From Chromatiales bacterium (GTDB lineage Bacteria; Pseudomonadota; Gammaproteobacteria; SpSt-1174), in NCBI GenBank assembly GCA_014762505.1, contig JABURS010000032.1, forward strand, positions 124,001 to 188,000: 64,000 nucleotides of DNA, read 5' to 3'. The position numbers and the translations under genes were made by a program. The notes beneath the pieces are model-generated. The model worked only from the letters and a program-made list of their open reading frames with translations. It was not told where the DNA came from and did not search any database. This document shows, piece after piece, positions 24,199 through 32,911 of this stretch. The first letter of the stretch is position 1, and the number at the start of each line of letters is the position of its first letter.

Positions 24199-25296
24199 CT
24201 AGCGCAGGAACAGCGTCAGGACGCCGGTGTAGCCATAGAGGCGGCTGTTGAAGATCTCGCCGTTGGCGAAGAAGCCGACCAGCGGGAACTCGCCCAGCAC
24301 GTCGCTGATCAGGCGCAGTTCCTCGGAGTCATCGCCGAACTGGTGGCGGCCGCGGCCGAGGCAGGAGACATAGATGCCACCGGCGATCTCGCGGCCGGCG
24401 GCGCGGGTCTTGAGGTCCTCGAGCATGCGGCGCATGTCCGTGCGCGCGGTGTTGCCGTCGCGCCGGCAGAACATGATCTGCGCGTCTTCTTCCGGGTAGT
24501 CGCCGATGGCGATGAGCTTCTGGCCGGTGTCGATGCCGATGAGGTTGCGCACCAGGTAGTCGCCGGTGTCGGAGCCGGCGATGGGGAAGGCCGCGAAGAT
24601 GTAGCCGCCCACCCGGTTGAGGTCCTTGGCCAGCACCTCGCCGATGTCGTCGACGAACACGTCGAGCGCGGGGCGCTGGTCCAGTCCGGCGAGGATGTTG
24701 CGCTGGCAGTCGGTGATGCGGTGCCGCGGGCCGATGGGCGTGCAGCCCTGGGTGTGACTGGTGATGACCGACACCGCCGGGGTAAGGGCGATGCCGGAGA
24801 TGCCGCCCTGGCAGATCTCGCCGGCCACCTGCAGGTTGTCGCTCTGCGAGGAGGTGATGCCGCCGTTGACGAAGGCGCCGGGATGACGGCCCAGGCCCTC
24901 GACCAGGGCCGGGGTGGCGGGATTGGCCGGGTCGCCGTGGACCAGGGCGAAGGCGGTGTCGGCCGGCAGCTCCGGGGTGTGTTCGGTGGCCGGGCCGATC
25001 AGGTGGAAGCTGTCCGCCGGCAGCCGACCCGCCAGGACCGCCACGGCCGGCTGGTCGTAGTATTCATGCGCCGTCACGCTGATGGCGATGCCCACCGTGC
25101 CGACCCAGGTGTCGATGCCCGTGCCGTCCTTCAGCAGCCGCAGCAGGGCGGGCAGCTCGCGGGCCAGGGCATCGGTGGCATAGATGAAGCCGACATTGGC
25201 CTCCTCGGGCAGGTCGCCGAGCTGGTCCAGCAGCTGGCGGGCCAGCGGACCGGCGTCGGTGCCGGTGGTATGGGCGAGCGTGAAGGTGGTGGTCAT
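24199..25296 (-). CDS. FIST-domain sensory protein
   Basis: A 365-residue protein with an N-terminal FIST domain and a C-terminal FIST_C region. FIST domains are predicted small-ligand sensors, possibly for amino acids, often near signalling proteins. Family features include GTVGIAISVTAHEYYDQPAVAVL in the first half, the GGITSSQSDN turn, and the closing block GGIYVSCLGRGRHQFG...LGEFPLVGFFANGEI, typical of FIST_C. There is no membrane segment or fused output domain, so any signalling partner must be separate. It overlaps the upstream unknown gene by four bases. Confidence 0.82.
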   Translation of the reverse strand: MTTTFTLAHTTGTDAGPLARQLLDQLGDLPEEANVGFIYATDALARELPALLRLLKDGTGIDTWVGTVGIAISVTAHEYYDQPAVAVLAGRLPADSFHLIGPATEHTPELPADTAFALVHGDPANPATPALVEGLGRHPGAFVNGGITSSQSDNLQVAGEICQGGISGIALTPAVSVITSHTQGCTPIGPRHRITDCQRNILAGLDQRPALDVFVDDIGEVLAKDLNRVGGYIFAAFPIAGSDTGDYLVRNLIGIDTGQKLIAIGDYPEEDAQIMFCRRDGNTARTDMRRMLEDLKTRAAGREIAGGIYVSCLGRGRHQFGDDSEELRLISDVLGEFPLVGFFANGEIFNSRLYGYTGVLTLFLR

Positions 25297-25745
25297 AGAT
25301 TGAGCATGGCTTCGGGTTCGTTGTCCTCGACGGGGATGCCGCGCGTGGTCTCCAGCACCCCCGGTGCCCGGCGTGCCAGCCGCGCGTGGTGGCGTGTCCC
25401 GATCTCGTCCAGGAACCACAGGATCTCGCTGGGGTGCACGGCCTGGCCGCCGCGCGTGAGGTGACGTACCAGCAGCTCGTCCTCGCGTACGAGGACGAAC
25501 AGCGGCAGGGGCAGCTCCAGCGGTTCCAGGAAGGTCTGCGCCACCCATTCGACGGGGGCGGGCCTGCGGCGATCCACCTGGCGCAGGTCGAGGCGGAAAT
25601 AGCCGGCGCCGCCGGCCTGCTTCATGAGTTCTTCCAGCCAGCTGTCCGGAAAGCCACGGTGCACGACCAGGTGCCTGCCGGCGAAACGGGCAAAAAAGGC
25701 GTCGAGCTGGGTGGCGGGGTCCGGCTTGCGGCGAAACAGCGGCAT
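25293..25745 (-). CDS. Hypothetical protein coupled to the FIST gene
   Basis: A 150-residue cytoplasmic protein not recognised as a known family. It starts MPLFRRKPDPATQ and has an alpha/beta pattern (HLVVHRGFPDSWLEELMKQ; GYFRLDLRQV; LPLFVLVREDELLVRHL; SEILWFLDEIGTRHHARL). An alternative start at 25778 adds 11 residues; neither has a strong ribosome-binding site. Its stop overlaps the FIST start (ATGA), so the two are made together and may act together. Confidence 0.6.
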   Translation of the reverse strand: MPLFRRKPDPATQLDAFFARFAGRHLVVHRGFPDSWLEELMKQAGGAGYFRLDLRQVDRRRPAPVEWVAQTFLEPLELPLPLFVLVREDELLVRHLTRGGQAVHPSEILWFLDEIGTRHHARLARRAPGVLETTRGIPVEDNEPEAMLNL

Positions 25746-25932
25746 GATCGAGACGTCGTGTGGAAATGTATCAAGCATAACATCTGCCGCGCGCGTCACT
25801 ACCCGACGCCCCGCAGGGGGATGACGCGCCGCTCGTCGGGCGTGCTCGGCCGGTCAGGCCGAAGCCAGCTCGCCCGGGCAGGCGGATTCCGGTAGGCTGG
25901 CATCACGACACCATCGCCATCGGACGCCTGCC

Positions 25933-26235
25933 ATGAAACTGTTTCGCCTCGTCAGCCTGATCGAGGGCTGCTCACTGCTGGCCCTGCTGTTCGTCGCCAT
26001 GCCGCTCAAGTACTACGCCGGCATGCCCGAGCCCGTGTTCTATGTCGGCATGACCCACGGCATCCTGTTCCTGCTCTATGCCGGCATGGCGCTGGGCGTC
26101 AGCCACCTGCAGGGCTGGTCCATCGGCTACTGGCTGCTGATCTTCCTGCTCGGCGTGATTCCCTTCGGCTTCCTGGTGGTGGATTATCGCCTGCGGCGTG
26201 CCATGCGTTCGGAGCTTGCAGCCGAGGCGGCCTGA
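25933..26235 (+). CDS. Small integral membrane protein, DUF3817-like
   Basis: A 100-residue protein with three hydrophobic segments (LIEGCSLLALLFVAMPLKY; FYVGMTHGILFLLYAGMALGV; YWLLIFLLGVIPFGFLVVDY). The motif order EG...MPLKY...G..HG..F..Y matches DUF3817 proteins, inner-membrane proteins of unknown function. The upstream spacer is not strongly ribosome-binding-like. It sits alone, divergent from the FIST pair. Confidence 0.72.
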   Translation: MKLFRLVSLIEGCSLLALLFVAMPLKYYAGMPEPVFYVGMTHGILFLLYAGMALGVSHLQGWSIGYWLLIFLLGVIPFGFLVVDYRLRRAMRSELAAEAA

Positions 26236-26380
26236 ATCCCACACGCCGCCTGCAGTGCGCGGCACGTGAACTAGACTCTCCGGTTACCCGAATCCATCAG
26301 GCGTTCGTGCGCCAGCCGGCGCGCGGGCGACGGCCCAGGTCATGGGCGCTGCCATCGTGACCCGGGCCCGAGGAGGCACC

Positions 26381-27466
26381 ATGTTCACATCCACGGCAAC
26401 CCGGCACGTTTTTCTCGCATGCCTTCTGCTGCTGGCGACAGCAGCCGGTGCGCAGCCCGGCGTGCTGCAGAATCCCGAATACGCCGGGCAACATCCGGAC
26501 AACGTCCTTCCGCCCAGCGCGATCGACACGCAGACGCTGCCCAACATCGTGGTGGGCGCCGATGCCCCGGACGATGCGCCGCTGCCCTACTACCGGCTCG
26601 CCCCGGATACCTACTTCTTCTACGGCAACATCGCCCAGGTGGACGAACACAACCGGGGTTTCAACGGCAACGCCGGTTTCGTGGTGACCCCCGGGGGCGT
26701 GTTGGTGATAGACAGCCTGGGCACGCCGCGGCTCGCGCGACGCATGATCGCCACCATCCGCCAGGTGACCGACCGGCCGGTGCGCTACCTGATCCTCACC
26801 CACAGCCATCCGGATCATGCCTATGGGGCGGTGGCGTTTCGCGAACTCGGTGGCGTCACCATCGTGGGGCATCCCGGTGTGCTCGATTATCTCGGCTCCG
26901 AGACCCTGGCCGAATCGGCCGATTACCGCCGCGACCTGATCGGCGAGGACATGGCGGGCTTCGAGGCCGTGCGTCCCGACGTGCTGGTCGACCGGCCACG
27001 GCTGGGCGAGCCGCATCGCATCGAGCTGGGTGGCCGGCGCTTCGATCTCTACAATGCCGGCAAACACCATTCCCATGGTGACCTGGTCGTGCATCAGGTC
27101 GATGCGGACATCGTCTGGATCTCGGATCTCGCCTTCAACCAGCGCACCACCTTCATGGGTGACGGCGACAGCCGGCAGATCATCGAGGGGCAGGACTGGC
27201 TGCTGGAGACCTTCGCGGATGCGCAGCTCATGGTCCCCGGCCACGGCAGTGCACAGACCGCGCCGTTCCCCATGGTCACCGACACCCGCGCCTACGTGCA
27301 GCGCCTGCGCGATGAGATGGCCGCGGCGATCGAGAACGGGCTGAGCCTGAGCGAGGCGGTGAACCGCTCGCACTTCCCGGAATGGGAAGGCAGCCGCCTG
27401 TACGAGGAAAACCACCGGCGCAACGCGAGCTTCGTCTATCTCGAGATGGAGATGGCGCTTTTTTGA
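26381..27466 (+). CDS. Exported metallo-beta-lactamase-fold hydrolase
   Basis: A 361-residue protein with a signal peptide (HVFLACLLLLATAAGA) followed by a metallo-beta-lactamase fold. The metal motif THSHPDHAYG (HxHxDH) is intact, with further ligands in GKHHSHGD (His), WISDLAFN (Asp) and VPGHGS (His). A perfect AGGAGG lies four bases before the ATG. The arrangement resembles SoxH-type and quinoprotein-relay hydrolases of sulfur oxidisers and methylotrophs, but the substrate is unknown. It is probably periplasmic and convergent with prk, separated by a repeat-rich gap. Confidence 0.85.
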   Translation: MFTSTATRHVFLACLLLLATAAGAQPGVLQNPEYAGQHPDNVLPPSAIDTQTLPNIVVGADAPDDAPLPYYRLAPDTYFFYGNIAQVDEHNRGFNGNAGFVVTPGGVLVIDSLGTPRLARRMIATIRQVTDRPVRYLILTHSHPDHAYGAVAFRELGGVTIVGHPGVLDYLGSETLAESADYRRDLIGEDMAGFEAVRPDVLVDRPRLGEPHRIELGGRRFDLYNAGKHHSHGDLVVHQVDADIVWISDLAFNQRTTFMGDGDSRQIIEGQDWLLETFADAQLMVPGHGSAQTAPFPMVTDTRAYVQRLRDEMAAAIENGLSLSEAVNRSHFPEWEGSRLYEENHRRNASFVYLEMEMALF

Positions 27467-27492
27467 GGGCCGGGAGGAGAGAGGAGAGAGGA

Positions 27493-27545
27493 GTGAGGCG
27501 TGAGGCGTGAGGCGGAAGGTTTTCACCTGTCGCTCCACGCCTCAC
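27493..27545. repeat. GTGAGGC heptamer repeat and hairpin between convergent genes
   Basis: Three perfect tandem GTGAGGC units (27493-27513) are followed by the inverted copy CACGCCTCAC (27536-27545), which can pair with them. Upstream are degenerate GAGAGGA units. The same motif pair occurs at 55797-55826. Confidence 0.55.
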
Positions 27546-27555
27546 CCCTAACGGC

Positions 27556-28443
27556 TTACCGCTTGCTGATCATCTCGCCGATGATCGGTGCCAGCACCAG
27601 TTCCATGGTGTAGCCCATCTTGCTGCCCGGCACCACGATGGTGTTGCGGCGCGACATGAAGGAATTCGGGATCATGTTCAGCAGGTAGGGGAAGTCCACG
27701 CCGAACTTGGCCGGGTCCTGGAAGCGGACGATGACGAAGCTCTCGTCCGGGGTGGGGATGTCGCGGGCGATGAACGGGTTGGAGGTGTCCACCGTGGCCA
27801 CGCGCTGGAAGTTGATGTCGGTGAGCCCGAACTGCGGGGTGATGCAGTTCACGTAGTCGGGCATGCGACGCAGGATGGTGTCGACGATGACCTCCGCGTC
27901 GTAGCCGCGCTCGGCGTTGTCGCGGAAGATCTTCTGGATCCACTCCAGGTTGACGATGGGCACCACGCCCACGCCCAGGTCGACGTGCTGCGCGACGTCG
28001 GTCTTGTCGGTCTTCACCAGGCCGTGCAGGCCTTCATAGAAGAGCAGGTCCGTCTTTTCGCTGATATCTTCCCAGGGGGTGAACTCGCCCGGGTTGAGGC
28101 TGGTGCCCAGGCGCGCGTTGTGCTCGGCGGCCTCTTCGTCGCTGTGCAGGTAGTAACGGCGCTGGCACTTGCCGGACTCGGCGTAGGTGCGGAAGGTCTC
28201 TTCCAGCTTGTCGAACAGGTTGGCGTTCTCGCCGAAGTGTGAGAAGTGACGGTTGCCGGCCTCTTCTTCCTTCTTCATCTGCGCCTTCATCTCGACGCGG
28301 TTGTAGCGGTGATAGCTGTCGCCCTCGATGATCAGCGGCTTGATGCTCTCGCGTTCGAAGATGTGTTCGAAGGCGCGCTTGACGGTGGTGGTGCCGGCGC
28401 CGGAGGAACCGGTCACGGCAACAATCGGGTGCTTTTTCGACAT
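27556..28443 (-). CDS. prk: Phosphoribulokinase (bacterial octameric type)
   Basis: Converts ribulose 5-phosphate and ATP to ribulose 1,5-bisphosphate, the substrate of RuBisCO; its presence implies Calvin-cycle CO2 fixation. It has 295 residues, the length of the bacterial type. The P-loop is GSSGAGTTTVKRAF, followed by EGDSYHRYNR, the HFGENANLFD region and GLHGLV; the C-terminal core has SNPFIARDIPTPDESFVIV. AGGGAG precedes the ATG. RuBisCO genes are not in the window. It follows the SLC13 transporter on the same strand after about 100 bases with GC-rich hairpin-forming sequence, so cotranscription is uncertain. Confidence 0.95.
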   Translation of the reverse strand: MSKKHPIVAVTGSSGAGTTTVKRAFEHIFERESIKPLIIEGDSYHRYNRVEMKAQMKKEEEAGNRHFSHFGENANLFDKLEETFRTYAESGKCQRRYYLHSDEEAAEHNARLGTSLNPGEFTPWEDISEKTDLLFYEGLHGLVKTDKTDVAQHVDLGVGVVPIVNLEWIQKIFRDNAERGYDAEVIVDTILRRMPDYVNCITPQFGLTDINFQRVATVDTSNPFIARDIPTPDESFVIVRFQDPAKFGVDFPYLLNMIPNSFMSRRNTIVVPGSKMGYTMELVLAPIIGEMISKR

Positions 28444-28547
28444 GGATGTCTACTCCCTTGAAGCTTGCATTGAGTCGTTGAATCCGGTGCGGACCGCCGT
28501 GGCGGCCGCCGGCCCGGCGGTTCGTGCCGGGCCCTGTTGTCTGTTTG

Positions 28548-30407
28548 CTAGAAGACCACGTTCAGCATGATGAGGCTGACCACGAGGAACAGCACGGTCA
28601 TGATGCCGCCGGCCTTCATGTAGTCCTTCACGCGATAGCCACCCGGACCCATGATCAGGGCGTTCACCTGGTGGGTCGGGATGAGGAAGGAGTTGGAGGT
28701 GGCGATGGCCACGGTCAGCGCGAACACGCGCGGATCGGCGTCGATGCCGCTGGCCTGGGCCGCCATGGCGATGGACACCGCCAGCGGCACCAGCAGCACG
28801 GTGGCGCCCACGTTGGACATCACCAGCGTGAAGAAGGTGGCCAGGATGGCGATCGCGGCCTGCAGCACCCAGGGCGAGACGTCGCCGAGCAGCGCGAGCG
28901 TCTCCTGCGCGATCCAGGCGGCGGTGCCGGTGTCCTGCACGGCGGCGCCCAGCGGGATCAGCGAGGCGAGCAGGAACACGGTCTTCCAGGATACGGCCTT
29001 GTAGGCCTCCTCGATGCTGAGCACGCCGGTGATGATCATGCCCACGGCACCGACCAGCAGCGACAGCGACAGGCGGATGTCGATCCCCGGCACGAACTGG
29101 TCGGCCAGGATCAGGGCGACGGCGATGGCGAAGAAGGCGGCGGCATAGCCCACCTTCTGCGGGCGCAGCTCCTCGTGCGGATAGTTCTGGGTGACGACCA
29201 CGAAGTTGCGGTCCTTCTCCAGGCGCGCCAGGGCATTCCAGTAGGCGTGGCAGACCAGGGTGTCGCCGGCATGCAGGATCTCGTCACGCAGGTTCTGGGT
29301 GAGGGTCTTCTCGCCACGGTGGATGGCCAGCACCGACAGACCATAGGTCTTGCGCATCCAGACCTCGCTGAGGCTCTTGCCGACCAGGTCGGAGCGCGGC
29401 GGGATGACCACCTCGCAGATCCCTGCCTTGGTGGGGATGAGGGTCTCGGAGAAGGCCTCGAGCTCGCGGCGCGTCTGCAGGCCGTTGTTGGCGGCGAATT
29501 CCGAGCAGCCTTCCGCGCGGGCCAGGACGCCGAGCACTGAGCCGGGCTCGATGACGACCTCGCGGTGGGGTGCCACGCGCATGTCACTGCCGCGCAGCAG
29601 GCCGATCAGGCGCACACGGTGGGCGCGTTCGACTTCCTGCACCTGCTTGCCGACCAGGGGGCTGTCCTTGGGCACCACCATCTCGGTGAGGTTGTATTCG
29701 AGGCCATAGACGCGCTTGAGATAGTCCATGGTGTTCTCGCCCTGGACGCCCTCGGACTTGGTGGCCGGCAGCACGTAGCGCCCGGCCAGCACGAAGTAGA
29801 GGATGCCGGTGGCGACCAGGGCGAGGCCGATGGCCGACACGTCGAACAGGCCGAACTGTTCCATGCCCTCGGGCAGCAGGTCGTTGAGCAGGATCAGCGG
29901 GCTGGAACCGACCATGGTCATGGTGCCGCCGAGGATGGCGGTGAAGCCCATGGGCATGAGCAGGCGGGACATGGGCAGGCCGGTGCGTGCCGAGATGCGC
30001 GAGACCACCGGCAGGAACAGGGCGGCCGCGCCCACGTTCTGCATGAAGCTGGAGATGATGCCCACGGTGCCCGAGATCATGGGGATGATGCGGGCCTCGG
30101 TGGTGCCGCCGCGGCGCAGGATGAAGCTCGCCACCTTGCTCATGATGCCGGTCTTGTCCAGGCCGGCGCCGATGATCATGACGGCGATGATCGAGATCAC
30201 CGCGTTGGAGGCGAAGCCGTCGAAGAGGTGGGCGGTGTCGGCCACGTTCTCCATGCCGGGGATCAGGGTAACCAGCCCGAGCAGCACCATGACGATGATG
30301 GCGGCCACGTCCACCGGGACGATCTCCGAGACGAACAGGAAGATGGTGAAGCCCAAAAGCCCCAGGACCACCATCATCTGCGGCGTCAGCGTCAATGCTT
30401 CAGTCAT
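28548..30407 (-). CDS. SLC13/DASS-family permease with two TrkA-C domains
   Basis: A 619-residue transporter: about six helices at each end enclosing a soluble central part (about 225-400) with two TrkA-C regulatory domains (SPLVGKQVQEVERAHRVRLIGL...; SDLVGKSLSEVWMRKTYGLSVLAI). Conserved transport motifs are SSFMQNVGAAALFLPV and TSNSFLIPTHQVN in the two halves. The family takes up sulfate, anions or dicarboxylates, usually with Na+. The start at 30407 has GGGGAAG upstream. Substrate not determinable; sulfate or related anions would fit a sulfur oxidiser but is speculative. Confidence 0.85.
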   Translation of the reverse strand: MTEALTLTPQMMVVLGLLGFTIFLFVSEIVPVDVAAIIVMVLLGLVTLIPGMENVADTAHLFDGFASNAVISIIAVMIIGAGLDKTGIMSKVASFILRRGGTTEARIIPMISGTVGIISSFMQNVGAAALFLPVVSRISARTGLPMSRLLMPMGFTAILGGTMTMVGSSPLILLNDLLPEGMEQFGLFDVSAIGLALVATGILYFVLAGRYVLPATKSEGVQGENTMDYLKRVYGLEYNLTEMVVPKDSPLVGKQVQEVERAHRVRLIGLLRGSDMRVAPHREVVIEPGSVLGVLARAEGCSEFAANNGLQTRRELEAFSETLIPTKAGICEVVIPPRSDLVGKSLSEVWMRKTYGLSVLAIHRGEKTLTQNLRDEILHAGDTLVCHAYWNALARLEKDRNFVVVTQNYPHEELRPQKVGYAAAFFAIAVALILADQFVPGIDIRLSLSLLVGAVGMIITGVLSIEEAYKAVSWKTVFLLASLIPLGAAVQDTGTAAWIAQETLALLGDVSPWVLQAAIAILATFFTLVMSNVGATVLLVPLAVSIAMAAQASGIDADPRVFALTVAIATSNSFLIPTHQVNALIMGPGGYRVKDYMKAGGIMTVLFLVVSLIMLNVVF

Positions 30408-30573
30408 GCCGTGCTTCCCCGAGTCGTTATCTTATGTGCAGGCGAAAAATGACGCGCATTATCCCACCGGGGCTGGGTTTTTCCAAGTTGGCCGCCGTTT
30501 GCCCCTTTGCGGGCGGGCAGTTGAGGCTGCCTGACGGCGAATCGCCGACGGCGGTGTTTCGCCCCGGCTGTGG

Positions 30574-30579
30574 TAGCAT
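30574..30579 (+). promoter_or_regulatory. Possible -10 element for nhaD
   Basis: TAGCAT lies about 59 bases before the nhaD start. No matching -35 was found. The rest of the 230-base gap shared with the divergent SLC13 gene shows nothing I can name. Confidence 0.25.
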
Positions 30580-30637
30580 GCGCCGCGCCGGGTGCCGCCC
30601 GGCCTGCCCCAGAATAAAAACGCCAAAGGATCGTCCC

Positions 30638-32095
30638 ATGTCACGTCTGTTGCGCTGCCTGCCGCTGCTGTTGCTGCTTGCCGCCCCCGCCGCGCTGGCC
30701 GCGGAGGGCGGTGGCGCCCTGCTCGACTTCACCGCCAGCACCTACGGGTACCTGGCCGTCGGCATCTTCGTCATCGCCTACCTCCTGGTCATCGCCGAAG
30801 ACCTCATCCACCTGCGCAAGTCCAAGCCCGTGCTGGTGGCCGCCGGTCTGATCTGGCTGCTGGTGGGGCTGGCCTACCAGGGCAGCGAGGCCCAGGCGGC
30901 CATGCAGGGCGCGCTGGAGCACAACCTGCTCGAGTACGTGGAGCTGCTGCTGTTCCTGCTGGCGGCGATGACCTTCATCAACACCCTGGAGGAGCGCGGC
31001 GTATTCGATGCCCTGCGCGCCTGGCTGGTGACGCGCGGCCTGTCCCTGCGCGCCCTGTTCTGGATCACGGGGCTGCTGGCCTTCTGTATCTCGCCGGTGG
31101 CCGACAACCTCACCACCGCGCTGGTGATGGGTGCGGTGGTCATGGCCGTGGGGGGCGATCGGCCGAAGTTCGTGGCGCTGGCCTGCATCAACATCGTGGT
31201 GGGCGCCAATGCCGGCGGCGCCTTCAGCCCCTTTGGCGACATCACCACCCTGATGGTCTGGCAGCGGGGCATCCTGCCCTTTGCCGATTTCTTCCACCTG
31301 TTCCTGCCGGCCCTGGTGAACTGGTTCGTGCCCGCGCTGTTCATGTCGCTGGCGGTGGAGAAGGGGCGGCCAGCGCCGCTGAAGGAGGCGGTACGGGTGA
31401 AGAAGGGCGGCTTCGTCACCATCTTCCTGTTCATCGCCACCATCGCCACGGCGGTGAGCTTCCACAACCAGCTGCACCTGCCGCCGATGCTCGGCATGAT
31501 GATGGGGCTGGGGGTGCTCAAGGTGTACGGCTACTTCCTGCGCCGCCACGAGCTGCGGGCCGGCCGGGAGGCCGACACGCTGTCCGGGCCGGACGAGGTG
31601 GGCTTCGAGAGCAATGCATCCGAGCTGTCCCGCCACTACAAGCCGCGCCAGAAACCCTTCGACATCTTCATCTCCATGAAGCGCGCGGAGTGGGACACGC
31701 TGATGTTCTTCTACGGCGTGATCCTCTGCGTGGGCGGCCTGAGCACCCTGGGCTACCTCGCCCTGGTCTCGGAGTGGATGTATCACGGGCTGGGCGCGAC
31801 CAACGCCAACGTGCTGGTCGGCCTGCTCTCGGCGGTGGTGGACAACATCCCGGTGATGTTCGCGGTGCTGAGCATGACGCCGGACATGAGCGACGGGCAG
31901 TGGCTGCTGGTGACGCTCACCGCCGGGGTCGGCGGCTCGCTGCTGTCGGTGGGCTCCGCCGCCGGGGTGGCTCTGATGGGTCAGGCGCGCGGCGTCTATA
32001 CCTTCTTCTCTCATCTGAAGTGGACCTGGGCCATCGCCCTGGGCTACGCGGCCAGCATCTGGGTGCACTTCCTGGTGAATGCCGATTTGATGTAG
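30638..32095 (+). CDS. nhaD: NhaD-type Na+/H+ antiporter
   Basis: A 485-residue inner-membrane antiporter of the NhaD family, exchanging cytoplasmic Na+ for H+; typical of marine and haloalkaliphilic bacteria. An N-terminal hydrophobic segment ending in ALAAEGG may be a signal sequence or first helix. Characteristic motifs are NTLEERGVFDALR, PVADNLTTALVMGAV and, in the second half, SAVVDNIPVMFAVLSM, which pair as inverted transport repeats, plus GSLLSVGSAAGVALMG. The start has AAAGGA upstream. It is monocistronic, ending before a stem-loop and the convergent trmB. Confidence 0.92.
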   Translation: MSRLLRCLPLLLLLAAPAALAAEGGGALLDFTASTYGYLAVGIFVIAYLLVIAEDLIHLRKSKPVLVAAGLIWLLVGLAYQGSEAQAAMQGALEHNLLEYVELLLFLLAAMTFINTLEERGVFDALRAWLVTRGLSLRALFWITGLLAFCISPVADNLTTALVMGAVVMAVGGDRPKFVALACINIVVGANAGGAFSPFGDITTLMVWQRGILPFADFFHLFLPALVNWFVPALFMSLAVEKGRPAPLKEAVRVKKGGFVTIFLFIATIATAVSFHNQLHLPPMLGMMMGLGVLKVYGYFLRRHELRAGREADTLSGPDEVGFESNASELSRHYKPRQKPFDIFISMKRAEWDTLMFFYGVILCVGGLSTLGYLALVSEWMYHGLGATNANVLVGLLSAVVDNIPVMFAVLSMTPDMSDGQWLLVTLTAGVGGSLLSVGSAAGVALMGQARGVYTFFSHLKWTWAIALGYAASIWVHFLVNADLM

Positions 32096-32149
32096 GGTCG
32101 CCTGATGCAGCCGCCTGCCTGACCTGGCAAGGGGGCGGCCGCGCCCGAG

Positions 32150-32182
32150 ACGACGACGCCCGCTGCATGCGGGCGTCGTCGT
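32150..32182. terminator. 14-bp stem-loop between convergent nhaD and trmB
   Basis: ACGACGACGCCCGC pairs perfectly with GCGGGCGTCGTCGT across the loop TGCAT. No T-run, so termination on either strand is plausible but not typical. Confidence 0.5.
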
Positions 32183-32201
32183 GTCAGTCGTCCGGCAGGC
32201 G

Positions 32202-32891
32202 TCAGCGCCGCCGGTAGAGCAGGTCCCGGACGCCGTGGCCCAGGCGCTGGCCGCGTTGCTCGAACTTGGTGACCGGGCGGTAGTCCGGGCGCTCGCTGTA
32301 CTGTCCGGGGCCCATCACGTTCTCGAAGTCCGGGGCGGCCTCCAGCACCTCGCGCATGTGCTCGGCGTAGTCCTCCCAGTCGGTGGCCGCGTGGAAGATG
32401 CCACCGGGTTTGAGCTTTTTCGCCACCAGTTCAACGAAGTTTGGCTGCACGATACGACGCTTGTGGTGCCGCTTCTTCGGCCAGGGGTCGGCGAAGAACA
32501 GCAGCAGGCGGTCGAGGCTCCCGTCCGGGATGTGGGCCTTCAGTACCTCGACGGCGTCGTCGCAGATCACGCGGACGTTCTCGAGCCCGCCCTTTTCCAC
32601 CAGCTGCAGCAGGTGGCCGACGCCCGGGCGGTGGACCTCGATGCCGATGAAGAGCTGCCCCGGGTCGGCCGCCGCCATCTGCGCCAGCGAGGCGCCGTTG
32701 CCGAAGCCGATCTCCAGCGTCACGGGGCGCTCGCCGGCCAGCAGGGCCTTCAGGTCAGCGGACTGCGCCGGCAGGTCCAGACCGAAGCGCGGCCACAGGG
32801 TGTCCAGCGCGCGCTGCTGTCCGGGCGTGAGCCGGCCCTCGCGGCGCACGAAGCTGCGAATGAGGCGTCTTCTCGGGGTCTCGTCGGTCAC
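32202..32891 (-). CDS. trmB: tRNA (guanine-N7-)-methyltransferase
   Basis: Adds a methyl group to N7 of G46 in tRNA using S-adenosylmethionine. It has 229 residues, with the SAM-binding motif TLEIGFGNGASL, IEVHRPGVG, the conserved FADPWPKKRHHKRRIVQ and the C-terminal SERPDYRPVTKFEQRGQRLGH. The frame begins with GTG (MTDETPRRR). It is the last gene of thiS-thiG-trmB, starting 20 bases after the thiG stop, an order also known in Pseudomonas. Confidence 0.95.
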   Translation of the reverse strand: MTDETPRRRLIRSFVRREGRLTPGQQRALDTLWPRFGLDLPAQSADLKALLAGERPVTLEIGFGNGASLAQMAAADPGQLFIGIEVHRPGVGHLLQLVEKGGLENVRVICDDAVEVLKAHIPDGSLDRLLLFFADPWPKKRHHKRRIVQPNFVELVAKKLKPGGIFHAATDWEDYAEHMREVLEAAPDFENVMGPGQYSERPDYRPVTKFEQRGQRLGHGVRDLLYRRR

Positions 32892-32911
32892 CGCGCGGCT
32901 CGGAGGGCGGC

